From JABWBR01 sp036741235 (GTDB lineage Bacteria; Bacteroidota; Bacteroidia; Chitinophagales; Saprospiraceae), in assembly GCA_036741235.1 (NCBI GenBank), contig DAINSQ010000053.1:1-27736 (forward strand): a stretch of DNA of 27,736 nucleotides. The letters run 5' to 3'. Below the pieces are notes generated by a model, which was not told where the DNA came from, ran no database searches, and worked only from the letters and a program-made list of their open reading frames with translations. Below are positions 1 to 8,101 of the stretch, in pieces (position 1 is the first letter of the stretch; each line of letters starts with the position of its first letter). Position numbers and translations under genes: made by a program.

Positions 1-163
1 GGGGATGCTCCATATCGCAGTGTATAAAACCCTACGCTATGGAGCGCTGGGGCTATATTGGTTCGCACAGTCGCACCATCGCAAATAAAACTGCCCGCTA
101 AGGTACAAGTTCACAGTCTGTAAAAAAAACTATATTAGCCCCTTCATACAAAACCGTTTCGCT

Positions 164-2539
164 ATGCGAAAACTATCCATCGGCCTGATCCTTCCCTTGC
201 TATTTATGGGGTTGGCAGCCCAGTCGCAAAAAACAGCCAACCGTTCAGGGCTGAGTATTGAACAAATCATGCAAGGCGATCGCTTTGTAGGTTATCTTCC
301 TGAAGACGTGTATTGGAGTGAAGACAGCAAGACCATCTATTTTACCTGGAACCCGGCAATGGCGCCCCTGCGCAGTCTTTACAAAGTTGACATTTCCGGT
401 GGCGAGCCGCTGGAAGTCAGCTCCGAAGATCAAAAAACAATGCCGGAGCCCGGCGTTTACAATAAATCCGGCAATTTGTTTTTGTATGAAAAAAACGGCG
501 ACATTTTTTTATGGGATAAAACCAAAGGGCAAACCCGGCAAATTACCAATACTGTTGACCGCGAGAGCAATCCCGTTTTCAGCGGCGACGAATCCGCTAT
601 TGTTTTTACAAAAGACAACAACCTGTACGTATGGACAATAGCAGATGGCACGCTGCGCCAACTTACCAATCTCAAACGCGGCGCCAGGCGTGTTGAACCG
701 GTTTACGGCAACCAGGACCAATGGCTGCGCAACGACCAACTGGAGTGGATGGGGGTGGTGAAACAGCGCAAGGAAACCCGCGAATTGCGCGAACAACGCG
801 ATAAACTCCTGGAGCCCAGGCGACCGCTGGAAATATTCTACGGCGAAAAACAATTGTCTAACCTTCAGTGCAGCCCCGATATAAATTATGTGACATATCG
901 CCTCACGACCAGCAACGGCAAGGTTACATCCGTACCTGATTATGTGACGGAATCGGGTTATACGGAAACCCTCAGAGCCCGCGCTAAAGTGGGCGGGCCA
1001 CAGGATGCCGCTGAACTATATATTTACGACATCGGGCGAGATACCAGTTTTCTCGTCAACACGGAGCTCATCGACGGTATTTACGACAAGCCGGAATTTT
1101 TGCGCGAATACCACAAAGACTCCACCGCTTACTCTCCGCGCTATAGTCGACCGCGCGAAACCGTTATTCACGGGCCGTTTTTTGCCGCCGACGGCAAGGC
1201 CGCCGTGGTAGTGCGCGCCCTCGACAACAAAGACCGGTGGATCATGCTGCTTGATATGGATACCGGGCAACTCCGCCACCTCGACCGCCAGCACGACGAC
1301 GCGTGGATCGGCGGCCCCGGCATAGAAGGCTGGCTCAATGCCGCCGGCACTATGGGCTGGCTGCCCGATAACCGCCGCTTGTGGTACCAGTCGGAGGAGT
1401 CAGGGTATTCCCACCTCTACACCATTGATGTCGAAAACGGGGAGAAAAAAGCCCTCACCAGCGGGCGTTTCGAAGTACTAAGTGTGCGACTTTCACGCGA
1501 CGGCAGTTATTTTTACATCCACGCCAACGCCGAAGGCCCGCACGAACAGCATTTCTACCGCTTGTCTGCCGCCGGAGGTCCGCTGGAACGTATTACTCAG
1601 CAATCGGGCGCCCATCAGGTTGCCATTTCGCCCGACGAGCGCTATCTGGCCGTTCGTTATTCATTCAGCAACCAGCCCTGGGAGTTATTCGTCATGGAAA
1701 ATCGCCCGGGCGCGCCCCGGCGTCAGCTCACCCAATCGACAACGGCGGCATTCAAAGGATATCGGTGGCGCGAACCAGAAATCGTATGGATTCCCGCCAC
1801 CGACGGCGCTCGCGTGCCCGCCAGGCTGTACCGCCCCGCCGGGGGCGCCCGCAAAGGCCCCGGCGTGATTTTTGTTCACGGCGCCGGCTATCTCCAGAAT
1901 GTGCACAAGTGGTGGAGTTCTTATTTTAGAGAATATATGTTCCACAATTTCCTCGCGGACAACGGCTATACCGTGCTGGATATCGACTTTCGCGCCAGCG
2001 CCGGCTATGGTCGCGACTGGCGTACGGCTATCTACCGCCATATGGGGGGTAAAGATCTCAGCGATCAGATCGACGGCGCCCGCTTCCTGTCCAAAAATTA
2101 CGGGGTTGATCCCAAACGCATCGGCATTTACGGCGGTTCCTACGGAGGGTTTATCACCCTGATGGCCCTGTTCAACGCCCCCGAAACTTTTCGTTGCGGC
2201 GCCGCCTTGCGTTCGGTGGCTGACTGGGCCCACTACAACCACCCTTATACGGCCAATATTCTCAATACGCCCACTACTGATAGCCTGGCCTATCGTCGCA
2301 GTTCGCCCATTTATTTTGCCGAGGGCTTAAAGGGGCGCCTGCTGATGCTCCACGGCATGGTCGATGTCAATGTGCATTTCCAGGATGTGGTGCGCCTGTC
2401 TCAACGCCTTATTGAACTGGGCAAAAACAACTGGGAGATGGCCATTTTCCCAATGGAGGACCACGGTTTCGTGGAGCCTTCCAGTTGGGTCGATGAGTAT
2501 AAACGCATTTTCAAGCTGTTTGAAGAGGAGTTGAAATAA
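164..2539 (+). CDS. Exported S9-family serine peptidase (DPP IV / prolyl oligopeptidase-like)
   Basis: This 791-residue protein has an N-terminal signal peptide (about residues 1-22, hydrophobic core LILPLLFMGLAA), so it should act in the periplasm or outside the cell. Residues of about 100-500 look like the beta-propeller of the DPP IV N-terminal family. From about residue 540 on there is an alpha/beta-hydrolase domain. The catalytic triad can be read directly: Ser659 in GGSYGG, Asp734 in MVDVN and His767 in EDHGF. The likely role is cleavage of short peptides in nutrient or cell-wall peptide turnover. The double-Glu motif that anchors the substrate N-terminus in true DPP IV enzymes is not obvious; the corresponding region reads DQWLRNDQLEW. 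Exact specificity (dipeptidyl peptidase or oligopeptidase) is therefore open. The ATG start is supported by the signal peptide directly after it. The gene converges on fumC with a 22-bp gap. Confidence 0.93.
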   Translation: MRKLSIGLILPLLFMGLAAQSQKTANRSGLSIEQIMQGDRFVGYLPEDVYWSEDSKTIYFTWNPAMAPLRSLYKVDISGGEPLEVSSEDQKTMPEPGVYNKSGNLFLYEKNGDIFLWDKTKGQTRQITNTVDRESNPVFSGDESAIVFTKDNNLYVWTIADGTLRQLTNLKRGARRVEPVYGNQDQWLRNDQLEWMGVVKQRKETRELREQRDKLLEPRRPLEIFYGEKQLSNLQCSPDINYVTYRLTTSNGKVTSVPDYVTESGYTETLRARAKVGGPQDAAELYIYDIGRDTSFLVNTELIDGIYDKPEFLREYHKDSTAYSPRYSRPRETVIHGPFFAADGKAAVVVRALDNKDRWIMLLDMDTGQLRHLDRQHDDAWIGGPGIEGWLNAAGTMGWLPDNRRLWYQSEESGYSHLYTIDVENGEKKALTSGRFEVLSVRLSRDGSYFYIHANAEGPHEQHFYRLSAAGGPLERITQQSGAHQVAISPDERYLAVRYSFSNQPWELFVMENRPGAPRRQLTQSTTAAFKGYRWREPEIVWIPATDGARVPARLYRPAGGARKGPGVIFVHGAGYLQNVHKWWSSYFREYMFHNFLADNGYTVLDIDFRASAGYGRDWRTAIYRHMGGKDLSDQIDGARFLSKNYGVDPKRIGIYGGSYGGFITLMALFNAPETFRCGAALRSVADWAHYNHPYTANILNTPTTDSLAYRRSSPIYFAEGLKGRLLMLHGMVDVNVHFQDVVRLSQRLIELGKNNWEMAIFPMEDHGFVEPSSWVDEYKRIFKLFEEELK

Positions 2540-2561
2540 CCGCAGGCGCACTCTGCAGATA

Positions 2562-3956
2562 TTACCCCAGCTCCCCGATCATATCCTCCGGTTTCACCCA
2601 TTCGTCAAATTGCTCGGAGGTGACCAGGCCGAGTTCCAGGGCGGCTTGTTTGAGCGTTTTGTCTTCCGCGTAGGCCTTTTTGGCGATAGCGGCGGCATTA
2701 TCGTAGCCGATTTTGGTATTGAGGGCCGTCACCAGCATCAGCGAATTCTGGAGGTGCATTTGCAGGCGGCTATAGTTGGGTTCGATACCCACGGCACAGT
2801 GTTCGTCGAAGCTCGCGCAAGCGTCGCCGATGAGGCGTGCCGACATCAGGAAGTTGAAGATGATCAGCGGCTTGAACACGTTGAGTTCGAAATGGCCGTT
2901 CATACCGCCGATATTGACCGCCACGTCGTTGCCGATTACCTGGGCCATGGCCATAGTGAGGGCTTCTGATTGGGTAGGGTTCACCTTGCCGGGCATGATA
3001 GAAGAGCCGGGTTCGTTGGCGGGTATATTGATTTCGCCGATGCCGCTGCGCGGCCCCGAAGAGAGCATACGGATATCGTTGCCGATTTTGGTGAGCGCTA
3101 CGGCCACGGTTTTCAGCGCGCCGTGGGCTTCAACCAAAGCGTCGTGGGTGGCCAGGGCTTCGAATTTGTTTTCAGCGGAAGTAAAGGGCAGCCCTGATAG
3201 TTCGGCGATTTTAGCGGCTACTTTTTGCGTATAGCCTTTGGGCGTATTGAGGCCGGTACCCACTGCCGTGCCGCCGAGGGCCAGCTCGCCCAGATGGGGC
3301 AGGGTATTTTTGATAGCGCGTATGCCATGGTCGAGCTGGGAGACATAACCCGAGAATTCTTGTCCCAACGTAAGCGGCGTGGCATCCATGAAGTGCGTAC
3401 GGCCGATTTTCACGATTTTCATATACTCCTCCGACTTGGCCCTGAGCGTGTCGCGCAAGCGTTCAATGCCGGGGATGGCGACCTCCACCAGTATCTTATA
3501 AGCAGCGATATGCATGGCGGTGGGGAAAGTATCGTTGCTCGACTGCGACTTGTTGACGTCATCGTTGGGGTGCAGCCATTTTTTGTCGTCGGTCAGCGCG
3601 CCGCCATGCAAAACGTGGCCGCGGTTGGCAATCACCTCGTTGACGTTCATATTCGACTGTGTGCCCGAGCCGGTTTGCCACACGACTAGCGGGAATTGAT
3701 CGTCGAGTTGACCGGCAGTGATTTCGTCGCAAACGCGGGCGATCATCTCGGCTTTGTCCTGGACCAGTACGCCCAATTCCAGATTGGTAAGGGCGGCGGC
3801 TTTTTTCAGGATGGCGAAAGCGCGAATAATTTCGATGGGCATACGGTGCCCGCCGATTTTAAAGTTTTCGGATGAGCGCTGCGTTTGAGCGCCCCAGTAT
3901 TTGTCAGCCGGCACGTCTACGTAGCCAATGCTGTCTTTTTCTTTTCTGAATGACAT
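2562..3956 (-). CDS. fumC: Class II fumarate hydratase (fumarase C)
   Basis: Fumarase C interconverts fumarate and L-malate in the TCA cycle in the cytoplasm, as an iron-independent homotetramer. The 464-residue length is normal for the family. The three conserved regions of the fumarase/aspartase superfamily are intact: GSGTQSNMNVNE, the active-site His region GRTHFMDATPLTLGQE, and the flexible loop GSSIMPGKVNP. The catalytic serine of that loop falls at residue 318, the same number as in the E. coli enzyme. TGSGTQ with SSNDTFPTA, and NKSQSSND, favour fumarase over aspartase or argininosuccinate lyase. The ATG start at 3956 has a perfect Bacteroidota -7 element 23 bases upstream. It lies downstream of the LOG gene on the same strand with a 148-bp gap containing a long stem-loop, so cotranscription is possible but not required. 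Confidence 0.97.
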   Translation of the reverse strand: MSFRKEKDSIGYVDVPADKYWGAQTQRSSENFKIGGHRMPIEIIRAFAILKKAAALTNLELGVLVQDKAEMIARVCDEITAGQLDDQFPLVVWQTGSGTQSNMNVNEVIANRGHVLHGGALTDDKKWLHPNDDVNKSQSSNDTFPTAMHIAAYKILVEVAIPGIERLRDTLRAKSEEYMKIVKIGRTHFMDATPLTLGQEFSGYVSQLDHGIRAIKNTLPHLGELALGGTAVGTGLNTPKGYTQKVAAKIAELSGLPFTSAENKFEALATHDALVEAHGALKTVAVALTKIGNDIRMLSSGPRSGIGEINIPANEPGSSIMPGKVNPTQSEALTMAMAQVIGNDVAVNIGGMNGHFELNVFKPLIIFNFLMSARLIGDACASFDEHCAVGIEPNYSRLQMHLQNSLMLVTALNTKIGYDNAAAIAKKAYAEDKTLKQAALELGLVTSEQFDEWVKPEDMIGELG

Positions 3957-3979
3957 AGTTTGTTTCGGTTAAGCCGGCG

Positions 3980-3987
3980 CAAAATTA
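3980..3987 (-). promoter_or_regulatory. Bacteroidota -7 promoter element upstream of fumC
   Basis: On the minus strand this reads TAATTTTG, a perfect match to the Bacteroidota sigma-A -7 consensus TAnnTTTG, ending 23 bases before the fumC ATG. No clear TTG-type -33 element is seen at the usual distance, so the call rests on the -7 match and its position. Confidence 0.42.
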
Positions 3988-4028
3988 AGGGAAAAAATGC
4001 GGTTTATATCGGTTATTTATGACAGCGT

Positions 4029-4087
4029 TAAACGGAGTAAAACCGAGTAACCCAAAGCATGGTGTTGACTCTGCGGCACTCCGTTTA
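4029..4087. other. Long interrupted stem-loop between the LOG gene and fumC
   Basis: The outer arms TAAACGGAGT (4029-4038) and ACTCCGTTTA (4078-4087) pair over 10 bp. Inside them, CCG and GAGT can pair with CGG and ACTC, and AACCCA with TGGTGTT apart from a bulge, closing on a small AAGCA loop. No run of T follows on the minus strand, so it is not a textbook terminator for the LOG gene. It could be a transcript-processing or stabilising element, or a decayed repeat. Confidence 0.45.
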
Positions 4088-4104
4088 CCTGTGGTTAAAA
4101 AACA

Positions 4105-4827
4105 TTACAGCTCGTAATTGGGAATGAGTTGTTCGTTTTTCTGGGCGTAAAATGCATTGATATACTGCACCACTTCCTCCGGGCTGTCGGTAATAGGCAT
4201 CAGGTCGAGGTCGACGGCGTTGATGTTGTTTTCCTTTTCAAGCATCACCGATTGGATCCAGCCTTTGAGGCCCGACCAGTATTCGGCGCCGACAAGGATG
4301 ATAGGCACTTTGCTGATTTTGCCGGTTTGCACCAGGGTGAGTACTTCGAAGAGTTCGTCCATGGTGCCGAAGCCGCCGGGCAGGGCTACGAAGGCCTGGG
4401 CATATTTGACAAACATCACCTTTCTCACAAAAAAGTACCTGAAACTGAGATACTTATCGAGATCGATATATTTGTTGTGTCCCTGTTCGTGGGGCAGATT
4501 GATATTGAGGCCTACCGACAGGCCGCCGTAGAGCGAAGCGCCTTTGTTGCCGGCTTCCATGATGCCGGGGCCGCCGCCGGTGATCACGCCGTAGCCTTCT
4601 TCGGTGAGCAGGCGGGCAATGTCTACCGCCATTTTGTAATAAGGATGCTCGGGACGCGTGCGGGCCGAGCCGAAGATGGACACACAGGGCCCCACTTCGT
4701 TAAGGGTTTCAAAGCCTTCTACAAATTCGGAAATCACCTTGAACATCGTCCAGGAGTTCTCGCCTTTGAGCTGTTTGCTCCATTGCTTCATCGGGTGTTT
4801 CGCCGTGTTCAAATTTAAGTCTGTCAT
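4105..4827 (-). CDS. LOG-family nucleotide 5'-monophosphate hydrolase / TIGR00730 Rossmann-fold protein
   Basis: This 240-residue cytoplasmic protein carries both LOG hallmarks: GGGPGIMEAGNKGA (nucleotide-binding loop) and PGGFGTMDE, the PGGxGTxxE motif that contains the catalytic glutamate, preceded by the conserved arginine in FFVRKVMF. Characterised family members (plant LOG and bacterial YgdH/PpnN-type or LOG proteins) cleave cytokinin or purine nucleoside monophosphates to a free base and ribose 5-phosphate. The older name lysine decarboxylase for this family is a misannotation. The extra N-terminal stretch of about 35 residues (rich in Lys and Gln before FKVISEF) is common in Bacteroidota members. 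The ATG at 4827 is the only sensible start. An lnt terminator lies directly upstream, so the gene probably has its own promoter, though I could not see a -7 match. Confidence 0.9.
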   Translation of the reverse strand: MTDLNLNTAKHPMKQWSKQLKGENSWTMFKVISEFVEGFETLNEVGPCVSIFGSARTRPEHPYYKMAVDIARLLTEEGYGVITGGGPGIMEAGNKGASLYGGLSVGLNINLPHEQGHNKYIDLDKYLSFRYFFVRKVMFVKYAQAFVALPGGFGTMDELFEVLTLVQTGKISKVPIILVGAEYWSGLKGWIQSVMLEKENNINAVDLDLMPITDSPEEVVQYINAFYAQKNEQLIPNYEL

Positions 4828-4860
4828 AATTACTGTATTTAAAAATCCTTTTTAGGCGCA

Positions 4861-4894
4861 AAAAGCCTGCCGTGTCGCTACGGCAGGCTTTTTT
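4861..4894 (-). terminator. Rho-independent terminator downstream of lnt
   Basis: AAAAGCCTGCCGT (4861-4873) and ACGGCAGGCTTTT (from 4880) form a perfect 13-bp hairpin with the 6-base loop GTCGCT. It is flanked by A on the left and T on the right, so either strand gives a U-tract. The only gene reading into it is lnt (minus strand, stop at 5006), about 110 bases away. Confidence 0.85.
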
Positions 4895-5005
4895 GTATAT
4901 AAACAACCTTGCAAATTAATTGGTTTTGGGCACAATGTCAATGGTAGGGAGGGGGACAGTGATTTTTTTCACAGGCGTATAAAAAAGCCCTGTAAATCGT
5001 GTACA

Positions 5006-6790
5006 TCACGGTTTTGCCCGCCGCACCCCCGCTATTGTATTGAGCAGCCAAAGGAGAGTTAGAAAAAGCGCAATGCGTGCGATCACATCGCCCCATTTCG
5101 CATAAAAAGTGAGATGGTTGTTTAGCGTGATTTCTTGCCGAATGGCGGCTTGCTCGCCGTAGGGGGTGGCCTGGGAAATGTCGCCGCGGGTATTGACGAA
5201 AGCCGAAATCCCCGTATTGGCGGCGCGGGCAATGCTGCGGCGGGTTTCGATGGCGCGCAGCGAGGCGAACCAGAGATGTTGCCGGTGGCCGGCGGTATTG
5301 TCCCACCAGCCGTCATTGGTCATGATGAAGATGGCCTGGGCGCCTTTGCGGATGTAGCCGGTGAAATATTCTCCAAAAACGGATTCATAGCAAATAGCCG
5401 GGCCGATGCCGGCCTTGCCGGTGTTGAAGACGGAGCGTTCGGGCTGGGTGGCCAAACCCGCCGTGGTGCCGTCGAGGCGTTCAACGAGAGGTTTCAAAAA
5501 AAAGAAAATGTGCCGGAAGGGGAATATCTCGGGGCCGGGCACCAGCTTTGATTTTTTATACAAGGGAATGGGCGTATTGACAACAGGCGACAGCTCTACT
5601 GCTGCGTTAAATACTTCGTAGTGCAACACATCGCCATTGGCGCGTTGTTGACTGCGCACGTAGTCGCTGTGCGGCTCCCCTGGCTCAAAGATGTGATAAC
5701 CGTCGATGCCGCTTACGATGCGCAGTTGGGGGTAGGGCCGCATAAAGTCGCGCAGGCTGTTAAACGACGGGTACTCATTCATTTTGGTGGATTCTACTAG
5801 CCCAAAACTGGTTTCGGGGAAGACGAGGTAGTCGGTGAGGCTGTCGGTAACCTGGCTGCTGAGTTGCAGGAAACGCTCCAGTTGTAAGCGTTCGGGGATG
5901 TCGAATTTTTCGTAGTGGGGTTCGTAATTGGGTTGTACAATAGCTACATCGATTTTCGGGCCCTCGTCGCGCCAGGTAGTGTAGATGCCGAGCGAGACGG
6001 CAACGGGCAGGGCTACAAGCAAGGCCAGGCGCAACAAGGTAGGGACCGGCCATTTTTGTTGATCTCTGTAGCGCTGCCAGATCTGGAATGCCAGCAGGTT
6101 GGCAACCCAGATCCAAAGCGAACCGCCGAAGACGCCGGTATATTCATACCACTGTACCAGAGGGTACCACTGCGCAAAGCCGTTGCCCAGGGTGAGCCAG
6201 GGCCAGGTGAGCTCCCAGTTGAGGTGCAGGTATTCAAATGATAACCAATAGACGACCAATATCAAAAAGCCAAATCGCGGCATGCGCTTGCGCGATTGCA
6301 TAGCCACTACTACTACCGCGCTCATAAACAGGGAATTGACCAGGATGGCAAACAACCCGGCTACCAGGGCAGTATTGGCCACCCAGTAGGTGGCGAGGAT
6401 ATTCCAGATGACAAAAGTATGATAGCTGTATCGAAAAATGCGCCGCCAGGAAGCGCCCGCTGCTTCGAGTTCCTGCAACAAAACCAATAGCGGTACCCAG
6501 GCTACAAACAATAACAGCGGGAATGGAAAAAGCCCGGGAAACCCCAGCCCCAGCAATACGCCGCTCAAAGTGGACAGCAACAGCCATCGCGGATGCGATT
6601 CCATACCGGCTTTGCCCTGAGAACGCCAGTACCGGAACGCCGTAATAGCCCCCCAGGCGGCCAGCAGCAGCAATAGCGGCCTGTAACCCCATAGTTGTTG
6701 GTTGGCGGTGCGCTGCCACATGGCATAGGCCGTTAATGACGTTATGAGCATAAAAGCTAAGCTGATGAATGCCGACAGGTATTTTTTCAC
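5006..6790 (-). CDS. lnt: Apolipoprotein N-acyltransferase
   Basis: Lnt transfers an acyl chain from phospholipid to the N-terminal cysteine of diacylated lipoproteins, the last step of lipoprotein maturation at the inner membrane. About eight hydrophobic segments fill the first 280 residues, followed by a periplasmic nitrilase-fold domain. The catalytic Glu-Lys-Cys triad is visible in FPETSFG, KSKLVPGPE and ICYESVFG (about residues 326, 415 and 467 from the start given here). The Lys-Cys spacing of 52 equals that of E. coli, while Glu-Lys is about 20 residues longer. At about 594 residues it is longer than E. coli Lnt (512), the excess being partly in the N-terminal membrane region. I chose the GTG start at 6790 because it gives MKKYLSAF before the first membrane segment. 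TTG at 6814 (adding 8 residues) and ATG at 6751 are alternatives. A heptamer repeat lies just upstream. Confidence 0.93.
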   Translation of the reverse strand: MKKYLSAFISLAFMLITSLTAYAMWQRTANQQLWGYRPLLLLLAAWGAITAFRYWRSQGKAGMESHPRWLLLSTLSGVLLGLGFPGLFPFPLLLFVAWVPLLVLLQELEAAGASWRRIFRYSYHTFVIWNILATYWVANTALVAGLFAILVNSLFMSAVVVVAMQSRKRMPRFGFLILVVYWLSFEYLHLNWELTWPWLTLGNGFAQWYPLVQWYEYTGVFGGSLWIWVANLLAFQIWQRYRDQQKWPVPTLLRLALLVALPVAVSLGIYTTWRDEGPKIDVAIVQPNYEPHYEKFDIPERLQLERFLQLSSQVTDSLTDYLVFPETSFGLVESTKMNEYPSFNSLRDFMRPYPQLRIVSGIDGYHIFEPGEPHSDYVRSQQRANGDVLHYEVFNAAVELSPVVNTPIPLYKKSKLVPGPEIFPFRHIFFFLKPLVERLDGTTAGLATQPERSVFNTGKAGIGPAICYESVFGEYFTGYIRKGAQAIFIMTNDGWWDNTAGHRQHLWFASLRAIETRRSIARAANTGISAFVNTRGDISQATPYGEQAAIRQEITLNNHLTFYAKWGDVIARIALFLTLLWLLNTIAGVRRAKP

Positions 6791-6842
6791 GGTATTGGTT
6801 GTGACGCTGTTCAAAATAGGCTAGCAAAGATAATAAAAACAG

Positions 6843-6901
6843 ATAACCGACAACCAAACCTACAACCTACAACCTACAACCTACAACAACCTACAACCTA
6901 C
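6843..6901. repeat. Heptamer repeat locus A (AACCTAC units)
   Basis: Six AACCTAC units lie at 6857-6884 (four in direct tandem) and 6888-6901 (two), separated by an extra AAC. They are preceded by ATAACCGACAACC at 6843-6855. The left side faces the lnt start, and the right side overlaps the last three codons and the stop of the exported unknown protein. The same unit and the same GTTATC and GGTTGTC words recur at 10301-10346 and 12524-12603. Confidence 0.85.
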
Positions 6902-7931
6902 TTATCACCCCCATCAAACTCCCGCCTTCCAACTGTGCGTAAAAGTCGCTGATATACGCCAGCAAATCCTGCCTTTGATCCCAATTCAGTCCGGGGGCTT
7001 TTTCAATCAACTGCCTGATGACTTTCTTTCTGGATATAAATAAATCGCAGACGGCCTTTGCCGTGTCTTTATCAACTGCCTGTCCTTTAAAAGCGCGTTC
7101 GCGGATGCTTTTTAGCCCCAAATTTGCGTCGGGCACGGCATAGGGCGCATTGACAAACCCCGAAAAGTCGAAATCAAAAGGTACCGCCACCATAACTCCT
7201 TTTTGGCGCAGGGTCATAATTTCCACGTTTCTATTCATTTCCAGCGACCAGTCGGTATTGCCGATCATATACTGGAAAAGCGCCTGCGTGAGCTGGTTCT
7301 TGGGTTCAATCTGCGAGGGGCTGGTACCGTAGCAGTCCTTGCAAAGCTCGCCGCCCAGACGATCGGCCATCTCGTCGTCGTCTTCGATTAGAACACCTGT
7401 GCGCGTCATTTTTTTTCCGGTAATGATGTCGCGATAGGTTATTCTAACCATTTTGACTTGAAGGCAATACTCGCTAAGTTGCTGGTAAATTTGGTAAACA
7501 AGCCCCTCCTTCGCCAGTGTGACGTCGGTCTCAGTGCGGTCTTCTTTGCAGTGGGTTACCAGCTTGAAACTGTTATGGCCGCTAAAACCTCTGGCCCGGA
7601 GTTCTTCTTTTGACAACCTGATGCGCAACGGTGGGAAATCGCATACTTTCAACCGGTAACGCCCTCCGGTTCTTATCTCGGCATTCCAGGTGATTTCTTC
7701 TTTTTTTCCTTTTTTGAATTTCAAAATGGCAGGTACGGTATTTTCGCTGTTTCGCTGGCTGAGCATGAGGTTGATGTCAAATTCCAGATCGAATTTCAGC
7801 GCATCCTGTTTTTGCCATTCCTGAAACAAACTAGTCGTATCAACGGGCATTTCATGCGCTGCGTTTAGCGTGATGCTTGTAATAAGACAAGCGGCAATAT
7901 TTAACCATCTCCCCACTTTTTGCGTTTTCAT
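6891..7931 (-). CDS. Exported protein of unknown function with weak kinase-fold (CotH/HipA-like) motifs
   Basis: I do not recognise this 346-residue protein with certainty. It has a signal peptide (hydrophobic stretch about residues 10-24, cleavage near NAA-HE), so it is probably periplasmic. The body contains a basic region with SFKL at 121-124. After it come NTDWSLEMNRN (225-235) and PFDFDFSG (251-258), in the order expected of a Lys, a catalytic Asp/Asn loop and a metal-binding Asp in atypical kinases such as CotH or HipA. There is also an acidic EDDDE patch (183-187) and a pair of cysteines, CKDC (197-200). The kinase reading is inference from motif order only. The stop codon and the last residues (SRL) lie inside the heptamer repeat, so the original C-terminus may have been altered. 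The ATG start at 7931 has a -7 element 40 bases upstream. It could form a loose operon with lnt, with a 100-bp gap. Confidence 0.8.
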   Translation of the reverse strand: MKTQKVGRWLNIAACLITSITLNAAHEMPVDTTSLFQEWQKQDALKFDLEFDINLMLSQRNSENTVPAILKFKKGKKEEITWNAEIRTGGRYRLKVCDFPPLRIRLSKEELRARGFSGHNSFKLVTHCKEDRTETDVTLAKEGLVYQIYQQLSEYCLQVKMVRITYRDIITGKKMTRTGVLIEDDDEMADRLGGELCKDCYGTSPSQIEPKNQLTQALFQYMIGNTDWSLEMNRNVEIMTLRQKGVMVAVPFDFDFSGFVNAPYAVPDANLGLKSIRERAFKGQAVDKDTAKAVCDLFISRKKVIRQLIEKAPGLNWDQRQDLLAYISDFYAQLEGGSLMGVISRL

Positions 7932-7958
7932 GATTGCCGGATTTTACTTTTAGCTGCT

Positions 7959-7966
7959 TAACTTTG
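7959..7966 (+). promoter_or_regulatory. Bacteroidota promoter (-7 TAACTTTG) for the membrane peptidase-like gene
   Basis: TAACTTTG matches TAnnTTTG perfectly, and a TTG (7934-7936) lies 22 bases upstream, close to the normal -33 spacing. Transcription from here would give a leader of about 130 bases before the ATG at 8102. It lies 5 bases from the oppositely oriented -7 element at 7972-7979. Confidence 0.42.
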
Positions 7967-7971
7967 TTTTT

Positions 7972-7979
7972 CAAATTTA
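7972..7979 (-). promoter_or_regulatory. Bacteroidota -7 element for the exported unknown protein
   Basis: On the minus strand this reads TAAATTTG, a perfect TAnnTTTG, 40 bases before the ATG at 7931. No convincing -33 TTG is seen at the expected distance. It is back to back with the plus-strand element at 7959-7966, so the two promoters probably compete. Confidence 0.42.
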
Positions 7980-8101
7980 CGCAAAGATGGAGCCTTAAAC
8001 TCCGGGGGCGCCAGTTTTTCATTACGAGTGCCCGTTTTAAGTCGACAGAAACCGCTTTTGGAGTGGATGAATGGCATACATACCACTCAAAACTTGTTTT
8101 T

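Noticed and set aside
7..45. Inverted repeat GCTCCATA/TATGGAGC at the left edge as a terminator
   Set aside because: It has a 23-base loop and no T-run, and the upstream gene is outside the window, so no function can be supported.
1685..2242. 185-residue open frame on the minus strand inside the S9 peptidase gene
   Set aside because: It is a codon-bias shadow of a clearly real gene, with no domain motif and no start context.
4027..4087. Possible integron attC-like site (GTTAAAC at one end, GTTTACC at the other)
   Set aside because: attC needs RYYYAAC at the start and GTTRRRY at the end on one strand. Neither orientation fits, and no integrase or cassette array is present.
4129..4818. 229-residue plus-strand frame opposite the LOG gene
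   Set aside because: It mirrors the LOG coding sequence nearly end to end and shows no recognisable motif, so it is an antisense shadow.
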